Source: Armillaria gallica (Eukaryota > Basidiomycota > Agaricomycetes > Agaricales > Physalacriaceae). Taken from it: a stretch of 64,000 nt of DNA. Of the stretch, positions 9,845 to 22,087 are shown piece after piece. The DNA lies in contig JBANDB010000004.1 of the NCBI GenBank assembly GCA_037576215.1, positions 310,001 to 374,000 on the forward strand, given 5' to 3'. The notes below the pieces were generated by a model, which saw only the letters and a program-made list of their open reading frames with translations, was not told the origin of the DNA and searched no databases. The position numbers were made by a program, and so were the translations under genes. The first letter of the stretch is position 1. Every line of letters begins with the position of its first letter.

Positions 9845-12631
9845 TATCAGCGTTAGTGGAGGGGAAGAGAGAGGATACTGGTGAGGCGGTAAGAGCGAGG
9901 CGACCGGTGGCAACGTGTTTCCGATGTTCACATGTCAACCTGTCAGGCAGAATGGAACTATGATGCTTATGGCAACTTTGAATTCACTTGATTCGTCCCT
10001 GAACTTACGGAATTCGAGGCATATAACAAGAGCTGGCATTGACGGACAACACCGCGAAGTGATTCTCAGTCCGAGACGAGTGTTCCTCCGACGTGATTTA
10101 AACTATGTATTATAATCCTCGTCAAACCCTGCAAGAGTGGGAAGATAACTCAGCAATGATTTGAACCAGAAGCCGGCGCTAGCACTACATCGTGTATTAA
10201 AGGCACAAGCCATCTAAAAAAAGCTCTGAGTATTGTTCCCGAGAGAACATTTCAACATCGGTGCTCGCAAACCGGCAAAGCAATAAACGATCACTTATTG
10301 ATCGGGCTAATTGTGGATGGTGTTGTCGCTGTCCTGGGCCTCAAATGTATCTCAGTCAGTATAGGTTCAAATTCACGGCAGGGAATTCTGTTCCCCATCC
10401 ATCCAAAAATATGGTTGAAATGTGGCGAAGGTGATCATTACTGAAGGCAAGCGCCACCGCACAATGCATTTATACGCATCAAGAAAGCTATACCAATGAG
10501 AATCCAGCCGACCAGGAAAAAAGTAAGAGAGAACACACGAAAAGCAGGTACACGCAGAGCAGAAATACAGTCGACGATACACGTCTTGAAGTTAATACTC
10601 GCTTGAATTTATGGAAGGTAAGATTAGCGGAGGATGATTGCGGTCAAAGTGGAAACAAGAACCACATACCCAGTTCGGTTGAAACATGGAAGAGTGAGGG
10701 AGATACTTCGGAAATGAGAGTTGACGCGAAGATGATTTGTTGTGAAACAAAAGTCTCGTTGAGATCGGAACAGGCACCTCCCTTCCTTCTCAAATTTTGG
10801 AGCCGAACTGCTCCTCTTCCTGTTCCGTCTTGGCTTTAGAGTATAGCCTTCGCCTACACATAGTACTCTCATATTTTTACCTGCACGTCGTGCAGCATCG
10901 TCCTTTTTGGGTCTAGGTAATATCGAGTTTGGTGACAGTCGTCTTTCCGGGCAGGTCAGCGGCTACCATTGTACCAATATAACTTGCGCTGGGAGGGGGA
11001 AGAAATTCTAATGCCTCGGAGGTTGCTGGATACGGGATTGAAGACGAGATATATACGCAAGGATGCGATAAGCCAGCGATTTTAGATCAGTCGGAAACAT
11101 ATATTACAGTGGGCGCCTACGAATCACGTAAGTCAAAATATAGCTTCTATTCTTCCGAAACCTGATAATAATTTACACTGATGCCCGTAGTTTCAAGGCG
11201 TTAGATGGTCCGCTTCTGTGACTGCCAGGAAAATATATTCACTGAAGGTCATATTCTTCGCCTTTGATAATTGTTAGGATTCTGCCAAAATCCGGATATG
11301 CGAGCACAAGGCGAGGAGTGATGATCGAAGCGAGGTAAGATTGATTAGAAATGATGTACGTCGTTAGGGAATAGAATGGATTCCGGCAAGGGTTCGTGAG
11401 GAGACCTGAGTGCTCCGGTTTGCGAGGTTAATGAGATCAGTAAGCGCGAAGCAATTACTGTAAGACGTAGCCGGTAAGCGCGGAGCTATTACCGAGGGGA
11501 AAACCGATACAGAAGCCTGTAAGCGCGAAGCTATTACGGGCCGTAGGTGAAGGCAAGCGCTAAGCGTAACCTTCGGATTGGTATTGGAAAGCGCTAGGCG
11601 TAGCTGAGGGTTCACGCAGTGTGAGGGTACTGAAAGTAATAGATTGGATAATGATTTTCATACAATGGTATGTACAGTATTATATACTAGGAGTTGTTCG
11701 AGTCATTATTATTCTACAATGTTCTAATGTATTCTAGTATCTGTAAGAAAAGTAGAGAAAGTAACAGAAGATACGAGCGAGTCACTATTAAGACTGAGAA
11801 GCCCGAGTACAGGCATGTGTTGACTCATGGACCGAGTCGGCAGATACCCGATATCCATAACAATAATACCGGGGAATCAATCAAAGACAAATTCCAATGA
11901 GTCTCGTCAGGCGATAAGGACACCAACAACGTTTCAATACCCGAGGAAGCCTCCGTCAGTATAAGTCAGAAGTCAACATGAGAAAATGGATTATCTAGCT
12001 ATCATTCACAATGAAGGCTAAGCGCCATACGGGGAGGAATTATGACTCTCAAGGAAGCAAGACTTCGGAGCCATTCTTTGACAGGTCTTGGAGGTAAGAC
12101 GAGGAACAGGATTGTTACTAGAGCCACGCCCATTCTGAGATCAAATGAAGACATCGTCCTGTCGAAAAAAGGATGACTCACCATATGAATAGCAGATAAA
12201 CAAACGGAAGGAAGGAAGCGACGATACGAGTCTTGAAGGTGATATTGTGATCATCTGTGAAGCTTGATTACGGGGGGAAACTTGCGATTAAAAAATGATA
12301 TTATGTGCATGTGTAATAGCCAGCTGGTTCGAAATATGGAAGAGCCGGTGAAATACTAGCGAAATGAATACATGTGGTGGTAGTGGCCAAGCAGCGACCG
12401 GATCGTATCGGGCCGGCAGCTAGTAGTCCTTTTTTTCGGAGTTTGAAATTGTATCCCTACCTCGCTCTTCGCGTTCTCGCCTTGTTTCTTAACGATCCTA
12501 ATGGTGTTCAACAACGTTCACGTATTCGGCAGTTTGGGACTGGTAGATGTGGGGGAGAGCTCGATGGACACATTCCTCTTTGATTAATACTCGCCCAGTC
12601 CTGTCTGTTTTGCACTCTTCTCGGACAAAGT
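9845..12631. other. Gene-poor stretch with diverged duplicated blocks
   Basis: Only short open frames are present. Sequence around 10540-10720 resembles 12190-12390: both hold a variant of GACGATAC-ACGTCTTGAAG, then ATGGAAGAG a similar distance later, and both are followed by TTAATACTCGC at 10591 and 12584. This suggests an old duplication of about 0.6 kb, 1.7-2 kb apart. A short ORF with one hydrophobic segment (12002-12184, minus) lies in the second copy. No protein family is recognised. Confidence 0.4.
11440..11604. repeat. Cluster of five short GC-rich repeats
   Basis: Units of 18-19 bp related to GTAAGCGCGAAGCTATTAC start at 11440, 11474, 11519, 11553 and 11587, giving spacings of 34, 45, 34 and 34. 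The first three match closely; the last two are variants (AAGCGCTAAGCG, AAGCGCTAGGCG). Each unit has short self-complementary ends (GTAA/TTAC). The spacers do not look related. Confidence 0.65.
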
Positions 12632-14317
12632 ATGTTCCTTTTTGCCTCCCACAGCGTACATCTGAGACCTCCAGTAGCAACGTACAACTATGATGTCGCA
12701 ATTGAATACGGGAGGAAGGCTGGTGAAGCTGAAGACGATGTCGGCAATTCTCAAGCCGTCACAACGAGTGGTGGAACGAGTCCAAGCCTTACAGGAAATG
12801 GCGAAAGCGGATGAGGAGAAGGGCAAGGTATGGGCGACGTCGAATGAGTCTTCGAGGAATGATATGCTGCATATCGTATGCGCAGGCCATATAGACTCAG
12901 GCCGTCGATCCAGGAGCATGCAAAGCTGATATGTGCATATCGCGTTCAAGTCTCACCTTTCCCTCCATGCCATCTGCCCAAGCGCTACCACACACCCCGC
13001 CTTTTCTGGTGGAGGCCCCGGCTTTCATTCTCTCGTTGCTCCCATACACGTTCGCGGCTGCTCTCGTCCTCCTCTCCCGCACCTTTCTCTATGCCGCGCA
13101 GGCTGTCTTTTACAGTGACCTCGACATGCGGGATGTTCAGGATCCCGACGCACTGCGGACATTCCTCGTCACGCGGCGGGATATCAGTTCTCACGCATAC
13201 CCTCCGCATCCCTGCACGCACAGAATTGGGCGTATCTCATACCCCGCGTACTCGCTCGGATGGATAACCTCTGCTCAATCTCATCCCCTTCCTTGCGACA
13301 CTCTTCTGCTTTTTGTATACGCCATATCCAGTTTAGCGATACACGTCTCTCTGGGCACACCGAGCCTTATCTTCTCATGTCACTCGATGGCCAGACCAGC
13401 ATCGTCTCCCTCTGGTTCCCGTTTCTACTGGAGACGACGATGGACTCATCACTAGCACTGTTCACACCACGTCCCGCCACTCCTACGCGCACTCAACATC
13501 TTTCTGCATCAGGCGAACACTCTCTCCTCCTATGCCTCCGTTATCGCTGCCCCCGCCTGACGCCGACTCGGGACACGTTCCCACATAAGGCTGACACTCT
13601 TCTCCTCAATCTTACTATCTACCTGCATCCTTCTCCTCTTATCATCCTCATCGTGCCCTCTGGTCCTCTACTGGACGCGTCTATCACCATTTTAACCCGA
13701 TATATGCTGGATTTTGCTCCACAAATACCCTCCAGTCACGGCCACCATCTGTTCGTCACCTCCGCTCAGAGACTCCGTAGTGCCGTCGTCGTATGCCCTA
13801 GGACGAACTCGGAATATAGGATGAGACCAGCAAGGAATGCTGGTGTTTCATCATTCCTCATTTCAAATATCTTCGAGTCCTAGTCATGCGTAAAGCGGAG
13901 ACTGCACAAGTGAAAACAGCGAAGGAAGAACTTGATGAGAGGTTCTCCATCCCGAAACGTTCCAGAACGCGCTCGACATCCTCGATTATCAGCCACTTGG
14001 GCCACTCCATTGTCGTCAGCAAACGAGCGCGCGCAGCTCATCTAACCAACGCGTACCCCGCTCTCGAAGGCATCGTCTTCCCAAATGGAGTACAGTGGTG
14101 CCGACCCTCTCCCTCGCTACCTCCTCTCTCCCGCTCCCGATTCTCTCTGTGTCTCCCATTCGACGATCTATTCATAAGGAAGGTCGATCGTGGTGTTGTC
14201 CTTTGTCCACCGCCTCCGAGGAAAGTCGTCCCTTTGACAGAGCAGTGCTTCCACCTCAACGAGAGCGACGACGATGGTGACTCCCTGTTCTATAAACCGA
14301 GTCTGAGAGAAAAGTAG
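12632..14317 (+). pseudogene. Unrecognised coding-like tract, frame broken
   Basis: GC-rich sequence with overlapping plus-strand open frames: 12690-12929, 12931-13455, 13260-13883 and 13886-14317. The second has a hydrophobic segment (AFILSLLPYTFAAALVLL) followed by a charged block (FYSDLDMRDVQDPDALRTF), which looks like real protein sequence. The frames do not join without shifts. I recognise no family. It could be a decayed single gene with introns, or several pieces. Confidence 0.35.
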
Positions 14318-15400
14318 TTCGATACAAGGTGGAGGTTGACGTTCAAGGGGCAGAGAAGATGGTAATGGGTCTGGTCTAGGCATAGGTACACGTCTCTTTC
14401 CGCCGTTCTTGCCGTTCAAGGTCCTCACTTTACTTCGTAGATCCTTTGCCGTCGCCTTCGTTTGGCTCCCGGTTCATGCATATATTCTTATATGTATTTA
14501 TCCTTACCTTCTCTCTCCCGCTCATGGATTTATACCCAATTACAATTCTCGTGGACACAGATTATTCGTCCTGATCCAGGCAACGAACTAACTGAGGTCC
14601 AAGGCCTACACAAAGTTCCATATACACATAAGAATCAGTGCCGGTCAGGGAATGTCGTTACTTTCGCTTCCACGCTCATCTTCTCGTGAAGATATTTTTG
14701 CCCATATCAGCGCAACCATCGTCCATGTATCCTGTTGGCATCCGGTTGTAGATTTCAAGCAGCGGTTCATGAAGTGTTTCGACCTCAACGACGGCGACGA
14801 TTCTTTAAACCGAGTCCTAGAAAGGAAAGTATTTCGATACAACATTGTCACGAACAAATAGAGGTTGACGTTCAAGGTGCTGGGAAGATGGTGTAGCGTT
14901 AGGTGCGCGGCTTCTTCTCCGTTCTTGCTATTAAAACTCAAAACACTCTTTCGTAGATCGCTCTGCCGTCGTCGTCGGGGTAAATCGATCTACTCTCGAT
15001 TCATGTATATATCTTGACCTTTATCTATCCTGCGACGTATGGATTCATGCCCAATTATATTCGTTGCTCCCTTCTTAGCTTTGGACCTCAACGTTAATGC
15101 TACCCTTCAACATCTCAATTGGTTCAAAAGAATTCGTGCTTGTCCGGCGATCGTTCGGGGATTTCTCGTTGTTGCTCATGTCGTGTCGGAGGATTTGAAG
15201 ACCTACGGGCCAACTGGTCATTAATGCATCCAGGCTGCTATCGTCACCGACGATGCAGTATCAAATTCAAACTGTCGGTGAAATAATATTCAAGGAACTA
15301 TCGCAGCTCGCTGCAAGGTTATGAGGTCGAGGTTCAAGGAGCTGGAATAATGGTCAAGTTCGAAGCGCAGTGTTTGGTGCGTGTCCATTTTCTTCTATCT
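14190..15400. repeat. Three decayed tandem copies of a unit of about 520 bp
   Basis: Landmarks recur about 520 bp apart. GAGGTTGACGTTCAAGG (14333-14349) recurs near 14862 and, altered, near 15330. CCACCTCAACGAGAGCGACG (from about 14250) recurs as GACCTCAACGACGGCGACG near 14780. TTCGTAGATC near 14433 recurs near 14952 and, weakly, near 15433; ATGGATTTATACCCAATTA near 14523 recurs as ATGGATTCATGCCCAATTA near 15037. The third copy is the most diverged. No ORF spans a unit. Confidence 0.6.
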
Positions 15401-15419
15401 TGCTATTCGAATTCCAGGT

Positions 15420-15945
15420 CTTAATAAGTAATACCTCGTAGCCTATTTGAGGCTATCGGTAATGCGCCTTGTTGGACACCCCGCTCATAATGAATTCCAC
15501 GTAGAATTTGTCGCCGTCACACTATTTCTCATGAATCGAAATTTAAATACATGCCATGTTCGGCTTACTTTGCACCTGCAGCAATAGAGAACCTCATAAT
15601 AAGTTGTTCAAGAACATTCGTCCCAATCCGGTCATCTGACCAAGTTCGTAAATTCTACCACAAAAATTTTTCAATAATTCTGACTCATCTCCAACACATT
15701 ATACAATGAATGCGAGAAACTGACAGAAACAAATAGACTCGGTTCTCCATCATACAATTCCACACGCAGCATCAGGTTATGTAGCATTGATATTCCCTAA
15801 TCTAAGCAGTCCTAGCTCAAGGTCCATATCTGGGTACGGTCACCATCCGGAATCGTGGTTAGTTTCGAGGACCCCAGTGAGTTTGTTGGAACTTGTCAAC
15901 GGCTATGTGAAAGTGTTAAATTGACGGGAGACTGAAAGATTTATA
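15420..15945. other. No gene seen
   Basis: AT-leaning sequence with only short open frames. I see no recognised motif. Confidence 0.4.
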
Positions 15946-16323
15946 TCATCTACATACCTGGTTGATGTTAATGTTGCTACCCTTTGCCACCTTCAGACAC
16001 TCAGCCAGGATACAGACAATCTCTTTCATATCCTTCTTCCAATGTTTCAGGTCATTTGGTGTTCCATTGTCGGTGGGATGCAGTGTGTAGCACCGAACGG
16101 AGTATTTGTCATCTAGTGAATTTAAGGTTTGCAAGATGTTAGGCCATTTGTCATGATGAGGAGCAATTGAGGTCAGTGAGGATAAGATAGGGCATGCTGA
16201 GGTTACACCATGGGCGATGCTCACACAAATGCAACAAATGACAGGTGCTTGATGCAGGGCTTCGATATGCCAGTCAAGTAAATTGGTTTGAATATCTGGG
16301 AATATCCCTGCTTTGGCTTCCGA
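15946..16323 (-). pseudogene. Unrecognised protein fragment cut by the element II LTR
   Basis: Open on the minus strand from the LTR edge at 16323 to 15946, with plausible protein sequence (TNLLDWHIEALHQAPV, LNSLDDKYSVRCYTLHPTD) ending near a possible splice donor (CAG/GTATGT at about 15955). No family is recognised. There is no start codon at the LTR edge, so the insertion appears to have removed or separated the 5' part. Confidence 0.35.
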
Positions 16324-17692
16324 TGATATGCCGTCTACGCGTTCACACCTAGATTTTGTGATTTTATAATAATACTATTGCATATCTATCTTACATTAGT
16401 GATACTTAGAGGACTATAGCTGAGGCTTCGAGCTGACAGTTAGACTAGTATGCGACTAGTAGAGCCAGGACTTAGATGTGATACCACTAGTGGGTTAAAT
16501 CTACCAGCCGGCCGTACTAGTGACTTGAATGCTAACAGGGCTAAGTGAATACGGCCACTAGTGGACAAGTAACACGACTAGCGCACCAAACAAGAAGCAG
16601 AGGACACAAATCTCGTGAAGTTCGGTCACTAGCGAGCCGATCTGGGCATAAACGCCTAAGTCAGGTTAACTAGTTATGCGGCAATCTCGAAACAGGACTT
16701 AGAAATGAATTAGCAATGGATTAACCTTGAGGCAAATCCGACTAAGCGTGATACAGATCCATTGTGATTGGTACTAGTATAGCCGGGCTGCGCCTTCGAT
16801 CACGATCAACAACTGTTACAGGCACGCTCGCCTGGTTAGTCATTTATCCTTGGCACTAGTGGAGCGTCGCTGGGCCCAGGACACGGAATACAGCTGCTAG
16901 CAGAGCTCCTAGGCTCACTAGTCAGCAAGCGACCGTTTCTAGACCGACTATTGCATGATTATTCACCATTATTCATGACTAGCCAAGAAATCCTTATCAA
17001 TAATACCCCTCTAGTCAGTTATTTATATCTCGATCGTACCTTGTTTGTCAGTATATAAGTAGTAGAATAGGCACACGCGTGGCTGAGGCAAGCCATCCCC
17101 ACAATTGTGACCTACTAGTCAGTATCTAGTGCCCCAATTAAAGGCTTTTGTGCTTAACCTCGACGAAGCAGCTACTAGTCGCTAAGTTACCCATAGCATT
17201 GAGTGAATAGAAGTGTCTTAGAGCAATCTTTTGTGTCCTGCAAAGGCCAAGAGTGTTTCGAAGTTAGTTCAAGCAAGTTCTCGAAGTTTAAAGTATTATT
17301 CTTAGGCCAAGAGCGCCACTAGTCTGCCTAGAAAGCGACTAGTCAAGTGTTTATTCACTTGTAAGACATTATAGGGCCAAGAGAGCCACTAGTTCGAAGC
17401 AGTCCCAGTCAGAGCGAGCGCAGTAGCTCAAGTCGAGTCACTATTCATCCAATTGTGTCTTACCAACCCCACTAGTGCGAGTAGTATGCTTGTATAGCTC
17501 ACTAGTAATGAAATAAAATGTCTTTAAACAACTTTCCTTGATTATTGGAGTCTGCAGAGTGCTTCTATCATACTCGAAACACCCAAATTCAATACATTGG
17601 TGATAAGTGTAGAGTTAGTGATTGGTTTAGTGTTGTTGGTGTTCATTGCCAGCCTCTAGTCCATTTGCCACTCGCCGTTACCGAGCACATCA
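16324..17692 (+). repeat. Element II LTR, left copy, inverted (1369 bp)
   Basis: Begins TGATATGCCGTC and ends GAGCACATCA. It matches the complement of 22088-23455 along its whole length with scattered differences, so the two LTRs of this unit point toward each other. ACTAGT occurs more than ten times. At its right edge the LTR joins the middle of the RT coding region rather than a primer binding site or polypurine tract. No matching target-site pair is visible (TCCGA left, GTGAT right). Confidence 0.85.
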
Positions 17693-18060
17693 GTGATATC
17701 TCACTTGTCATATCCAACATACAAGTCCAAAAATCCTCCACATGCCCTTCCTGCAAAATGCTCGGATAGTTCATCTGTGGCCGGTGGAATTCTGGAATGC
17801 ACGATAGTCACTGCATTCAGAGGCTCCAAACTATGCACTAGTCGAAGACTTTTACTGTCTTTCTTAATTACACAGAACCACCTCGATCTGTAGGAGGAAT
17901 TAGACGGCTCGTATACACCAGCGTCGATCTTAGATTTAATAATCCAACAGACCTCCTCGTAGATTCTGGGCGGGATGGGGATATTCTTCAAAACCATGGA
18001 GTGTGTGGTACTACAGGAATATCTATTGGCAGGAAGAAGTCCTCTCGGAAATGCCCACAT
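17693..18060 (-). pseudogene. Truncated reverse transcriptase of element II
   Basis: Contains the opening of a gypsy RT: IYEEVCWIIKSKIDAGVYEP, then SSYRSRWFCVIKK and LRLVHSLEPLN, ending at CGGFLDLYVGYD where the LTR begins. The catalytic YxDD region is not present. The start is one base out of frame with the preceding linker (a GG tract where GGG would keep frame). The piece cannot make an active enzyme. Confidence 0.85.
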
Positions 18061-18785
18061 TCCATGTCATCCCAAGCAAAAGCTTGCTCTTGGATAGTCA
18101 TAAAATGGTGCATTAGCTTGTGCTCTTCTGGCCATAGAAATCCTTCCGGATGGTTTTCTTCAATCTTAGCTTTTATTTCATGGGTATAGCGTGCTGTAGG
18201 CACATATTCTGGCGGGCTAGTGCTCAATAGTGGGATGTCCTTGAGGGGATCACCCTTAATGTCTCTCACTATTCGAAACTTGTCCGGCAGATCACCTAAT
18301 AGTGGCTTTACTTTTAGTGCCACAGGCTTATATTTCTTACTAGCGAGCACTGCGACTGGCTTAAAGTCGGGGCTCTTCATGCGCATACCAAGGTGCTCAA
18401 AACTGGGGACTAGTGCCGTCTTTTTCTTTGTAGGTTGGCTAGTCTTCGATTTTGCGTGCAAGTTATCAACTAGTACATTATAGATTGGGATTTCAGTATC
18501 GTCTAGTAATGGAGAGCCATCACTAGTGTGCTTGCACACATGATATTGCATTTTATAGCCTTCTGGAACTACCTTACCTTGGAAGTAAGAGTTCAATAGT
18601 CCCTTGGCTTGCTCATCTTGCAAAAGGTTTTTTTCACTAGCCATCGAAGCCATGAGGAAGCTGTCATGTAGCTCTTTCTCTGTGAAACTAGCACCTTCTT
18701 TTGGCTTCATATAGCCTTCAATCTCAAACTTACCATCACTAGTCTGCACGATTTGCAGGGCTAACTCTCCTTGATCATTCATCAA
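17988..18785 (-). pseudogene. Element II protease-RT linker
   Basis: Open for 265 residues. Blocks such as PEYVPTARYTHEIKAK, ENHPEGFLWPEEHKL and AFAWDDMECGHFREDFF lead into the RT start. The segment joins protease to RT in Agaricomycete gypsy polyproteins; I know no catalytic role for it. The end HTPWF is followed by the RT frame one base off. Confidence 0.75.
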
Positions 18786-19771
18786 TTCATCGAGTTCAAA
18801 TGAAAACCCTCTTCAGTAGCCTTAGGAACAGCTTTTGCAACCCGAGGAGGCGCACCCCTCAAGAAGGTTGGAATAGTGCACCTTCGACCAGTGTTTGGAT
18901 CAGTGATAGTAATGATTTGGCCCCTGTCTGCGTGATTCCTGATTACACTCTCAGTGAGGACGTCAAATGGACAGCCTAGTAGTACTTTATATGCGGGACT
19001 AGCAATGGTGTGTATTTGTAAGTACACAGTGATATCATTGAAAAGGAACGGAACATTCCTCGCTAGCCCTAAGGTTTTCTCTAGTTGACCATTCGTGCTC
19101 TGCATATGGATGGTAATGTCAGGATCCCAAGCTACTCCGAGCTTGGTTGCTATCATACTAGCCATCAATACTATCTGCGAGCCTCCGTCAACTACACTTT
19201 CTTCTTTGCCTGCGCCATTGATTACTGGATACACAGCTCGCAGACTAGCTGAGTCTTTCATGACTATTACCTGCTTAGGCTTTTCTCCTAGCGCTAGTGA
19301 GTCAAGATACTGAAGATACGGGTCAGACATAATTAGAGAGCCAGCTGGTATCAAGCCAACATTGAATTGTGCAGCCATAAACGTCCCAGATGGCAAGTCA
19401 CAGATGTTGATCATGTCAGACTTCAAGGACAAATCCTCACTAGTCACGTCTTCTTCATCACTAGTCTCATTAAATGGCAACGGGTCGGACTCAGGTTGAG
19501 TCTCCCCCGCACTATACATCTGTTCGGTCACTGGCTGCATCGAAATTCTTTTCTTAGCCATCAACTTAGCGATCTCTTTCCTTAATGGCTCCGACAGATC
19601 TATAAGTTCTTCTGCATTCAACACAATAGGTGTTTTCAGTACTTTAGATGCGACATCCTGCACTCTACCTTCCTTATGGATAGGCGCTGTATGTTTATAC
19701 GCTGGTGCTTTGGATTCATCGAATCTTACTTTAGTTTTCTTTTTGTTTGCGCTATCTGAGGGAAGGGGCAC
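18782..19771 (-). pseudogene. Element II aspartic protease
   Basis: The protease domain shows the active-site block VVDGGSQIVLMASMIATKLG, with D-G-G where many gypsy proteases have D-S-G, and the second block YKVLLGCPFDVLTES. A basic, Ser-rich N-terminal stretch precedes it. The frame continues upstream to about 20050 through three TGA codons (19808, 19874 and 20015), each preceded by C and each consistent with a former CGA. It overlaps the following linker ORF by four bases. Confidence 0.85.
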
Positions 19772-20091
19772 GAAACTTACACTCGGAACTTTCCTAAAAG
19801 GTAGTTCTCAGTGTGGGGCCTCATCCTCATCATCACTAGCGTCTTCTACAGTAACCGGTTTCTTACTAGTGGGTCAGATAGTGGGAATTTCCACAATGAC
19901 TTTCTTACTAGTGGGTACTCTCGGTACTGGTATTTCGTTTTCAGATTCATCAGATTCATCAGACACTGGTTCAATCGCTTTCTTTACATATTTCTTCGGT
20001 TCAGTTCCCTTTGGTCAGTTTTTAAAATGGTCCTCCAGCTGTTTATGGGGAATAGTCATAGGGATCAACTTATTCTTCCCTGTAGCCTTCA

Positions 20092-21903
20092 TCAGACCCT
20101 TTCGAAACCCTGTTGGGAAGACTCACCACCGCTAGTGCATGTGGCAACATACTGACCTTCGAAGTTCTGGCCACTAGTCGCATTCTGACTACCAGCCTGA
20201 TTGAATAGTGACCTCATTTGATTCAAAAACACATTAGGGTCAAAGGATTGATTCATTGGCTGACTACTAGTAGATGGTACAGGTGCTTGTAACAACTGAG
20301 GCTGAACCAATGTTGGAACATGAGTACTAGTCTGCCAATATTGCAGATCTTGGCGAAGTTTGTCAATTACTTCGTCTCTAGCATCTCGGGGCTTGTTCAC
20401 ATACAAGGAAGTGTTATCAGGTACATTGATATTGAATATACCAGCAGGCCCACTAACATCTTCCCAGAACATCTGTTCTTGCCTTTTATTCAACGATGCA
20501 AGCATACGATCCATTGGGCAGAGATGAGCTGGCTCGCGCAGGATAGCTGTCCCATCTATCATCATGAACTTCTTATCAACGAGCTTCAACAAACCTTCTG
20601 CTACATGCTTCTGGATGTTCTGGCAATTCTTCATGTAATGTCCAGGCTTCCAGTTGTACCAGCAGTTGTCGTTCGGTCCCGCTCCCAAGTGTTCATTCTG
20701 AGGTCACGATTGCCTAGATGAGGAGCTATTATTTCTGCCTTGTTGAAAGGCTTTCAATATTTGTTCTTGATGCTCCTTCGCCTGTTTCTCACTCACGTCA
20801 ATGCGATCAAGTAAAGCGGCTACTTGCTGCTTCACATCTTCAAATTCTGCCTTGATTCCAGAACCACTAGTGGCTCCGGTCGATGATACACTTCCACTAG
20901 TCGCCAACAGAAGGTAACTAGTAGAGCTGTTGAGAGCGATATCATCTGCTTCAGCAACAACCTCTTCGAGGGTGTGCATATCTTCCCATCTTTTGACAGG
21001 TTTCGCGACTACAGGTGCAGCAACAGCAGCACCTGCGGCAGCAGCAGGAGCAGGAGCAGGGGCGGGAGCACTTGTTGTGTTTTTGATTCCACACTTGATA
21101 CTCAATCATGATGTGATGTTTTCTCTAAATGCGGGTGACAATGACTCGGTGAGTTTTTCCACTAGTTCACAATTCGTGACTAGCGCTGGAGGCTTCTGTA
21201 GTTTCTTGGCTTCAGTCAAGAACCTGCGCTTGAATTTCAGGTACGACTCGCGCTTGTCAGCCCCAAGGTTCGAGAACTTACGCAAAATATGCGTGAGCCT
21301 CTCCCAAGTGGCTGTCTCTGCATCTGCTGCCTCTGGATAGTTCTTCAAGATCGCGTCCTTGAACTCTGCGAAGGTACCACCATCATACTCCTCCAATGCT
21401 TGCCATTATTCTTCAGTACGTGCATCCATGTACCTCACTAGTTTCTTCTTTTTCTCGTCGTCGTTGGTGATGCTATAGTCGGAGAATAAATCCTCCATCT
21501 GACCAAGGAAACGACGCAAGTTCTCAAGCTCATCGCTATCAAACTTGGGCACGTCCCTAGACGTCGGTCTAGGCATCTTTTGGGTGCTAGTGGACATGAT
21601 CGGTCTACTAGCGGTTTGAATGGACTGGGAGTTCGATTGTCCAGGGGCTAGTGGGTTTGTTGATCCACTAGAGGGGGAAGGTCTTGGCCGTGGGCGCGGT
21701 GCATGGGGTCTTGTCTGTTGGACGTTAAGATTTGCATTGATTCGCTGCTCTGTCCTAGCTTGTGGGCTATCAGGCAGTGCAGTTGCACTTCGTTTATTCT
21801 TTAATAAGTCATAGTTAGACAGGACTCCAACACCAGCAGCTTTTGAATTTGCTGTTGATCTTCCTTTTGGTCTTGTGGCGGCACTATTAGGTGCTGGCCT
21901 CAA
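20092..21903 (-). pseudogene. Element II gag with degenerate zinc knuckle
   Basis: The N-terminal part is basic and Pro-rich, then the capsid-like region starts at RDVPKFDSDELENLRRF and continues through EYDGGTFAEFKDAILKNYP and LKFKRRFLTEAKKL. An Ala/Pro repeat follows (20990-21070), then a coiled-coil-like stretch (ALLDRIDVSEKQAKEHQEQ), then CWYNWKPGHYMKNC, a CCHC knuckle whose second Cys is Asn. One frame runs through a TAA at 21406-21408 and TGA codons at 21106 and 20704. Without the second Cys the knuckle should not hold zinc normally. Confidence 0.85.
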
Positions 21904-22066
21904 AGACGATGCTTGTGTGGGCTCTGTTACTCTAGCTTTGCCCTTTGCTTTCGCTGAGGCTTGGTTAGACAGATTGCATACAAGCTGCTAGGTTGAATAG
22001 TAGTTTATTTAACAAGACTAGTGTCAAATAAAAGTCTTAATTCAACGAGATTATCAAGTCTGAAAC

Positions 22067-22085
22067 TCCCTCGCGGTGGGCTCCA
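22067..22085 (-). promoter_or_regulatory. tRNA-type primer binding site of element II
   Basis: Two bases inside the right LTR the minus strand reads TGGAGCCCACCGCGAGGGA, beginning with the TGG that pairs with a tRNA CCA end. The primer tRNA is not identified. Only the right LTR has this site beside it; the left LTR does not. Confidence 0.65.
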
Positions 22086-22087
22086 GA

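Larger units (their letters stand above)
17693..22087 (-). mobile_element. Internal region of gypsy element II: gag, protease, partial RT
   Basis: Reading leftward from the right LTR: primer binding site, gag, CCHC-like knuckle, protease, a long linker, then the first part of RT, which stops at the inverted LTR. The remaining RT, RNase H and integrase are absent. ACTAGT occurs about 18 times in 4.4 kb. In-frame TGA codons lie at 21106-21108, 20704-20706, 20015-20017, 19874-19876 and 19808-19810; a TAA lies at 21406-21408 and a one-base shift at the start of RT near 18000. Confidence 0.88.

Noticed and set aside
11440..11604. CRISPR array
   Set aside because: Units are short, variable and palindromic at their ends, spacers are about 15 bp, there are no cas genes and the sequence is eukaryotic.
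17545..17769. Short ORFs at the U5 end of the element II LTRs (17545-17769 and 22005-22235)
   Set aside because: They are the same LTR sequence read in both copies, with divergent ends past the LTR edge, so they are not a gene.
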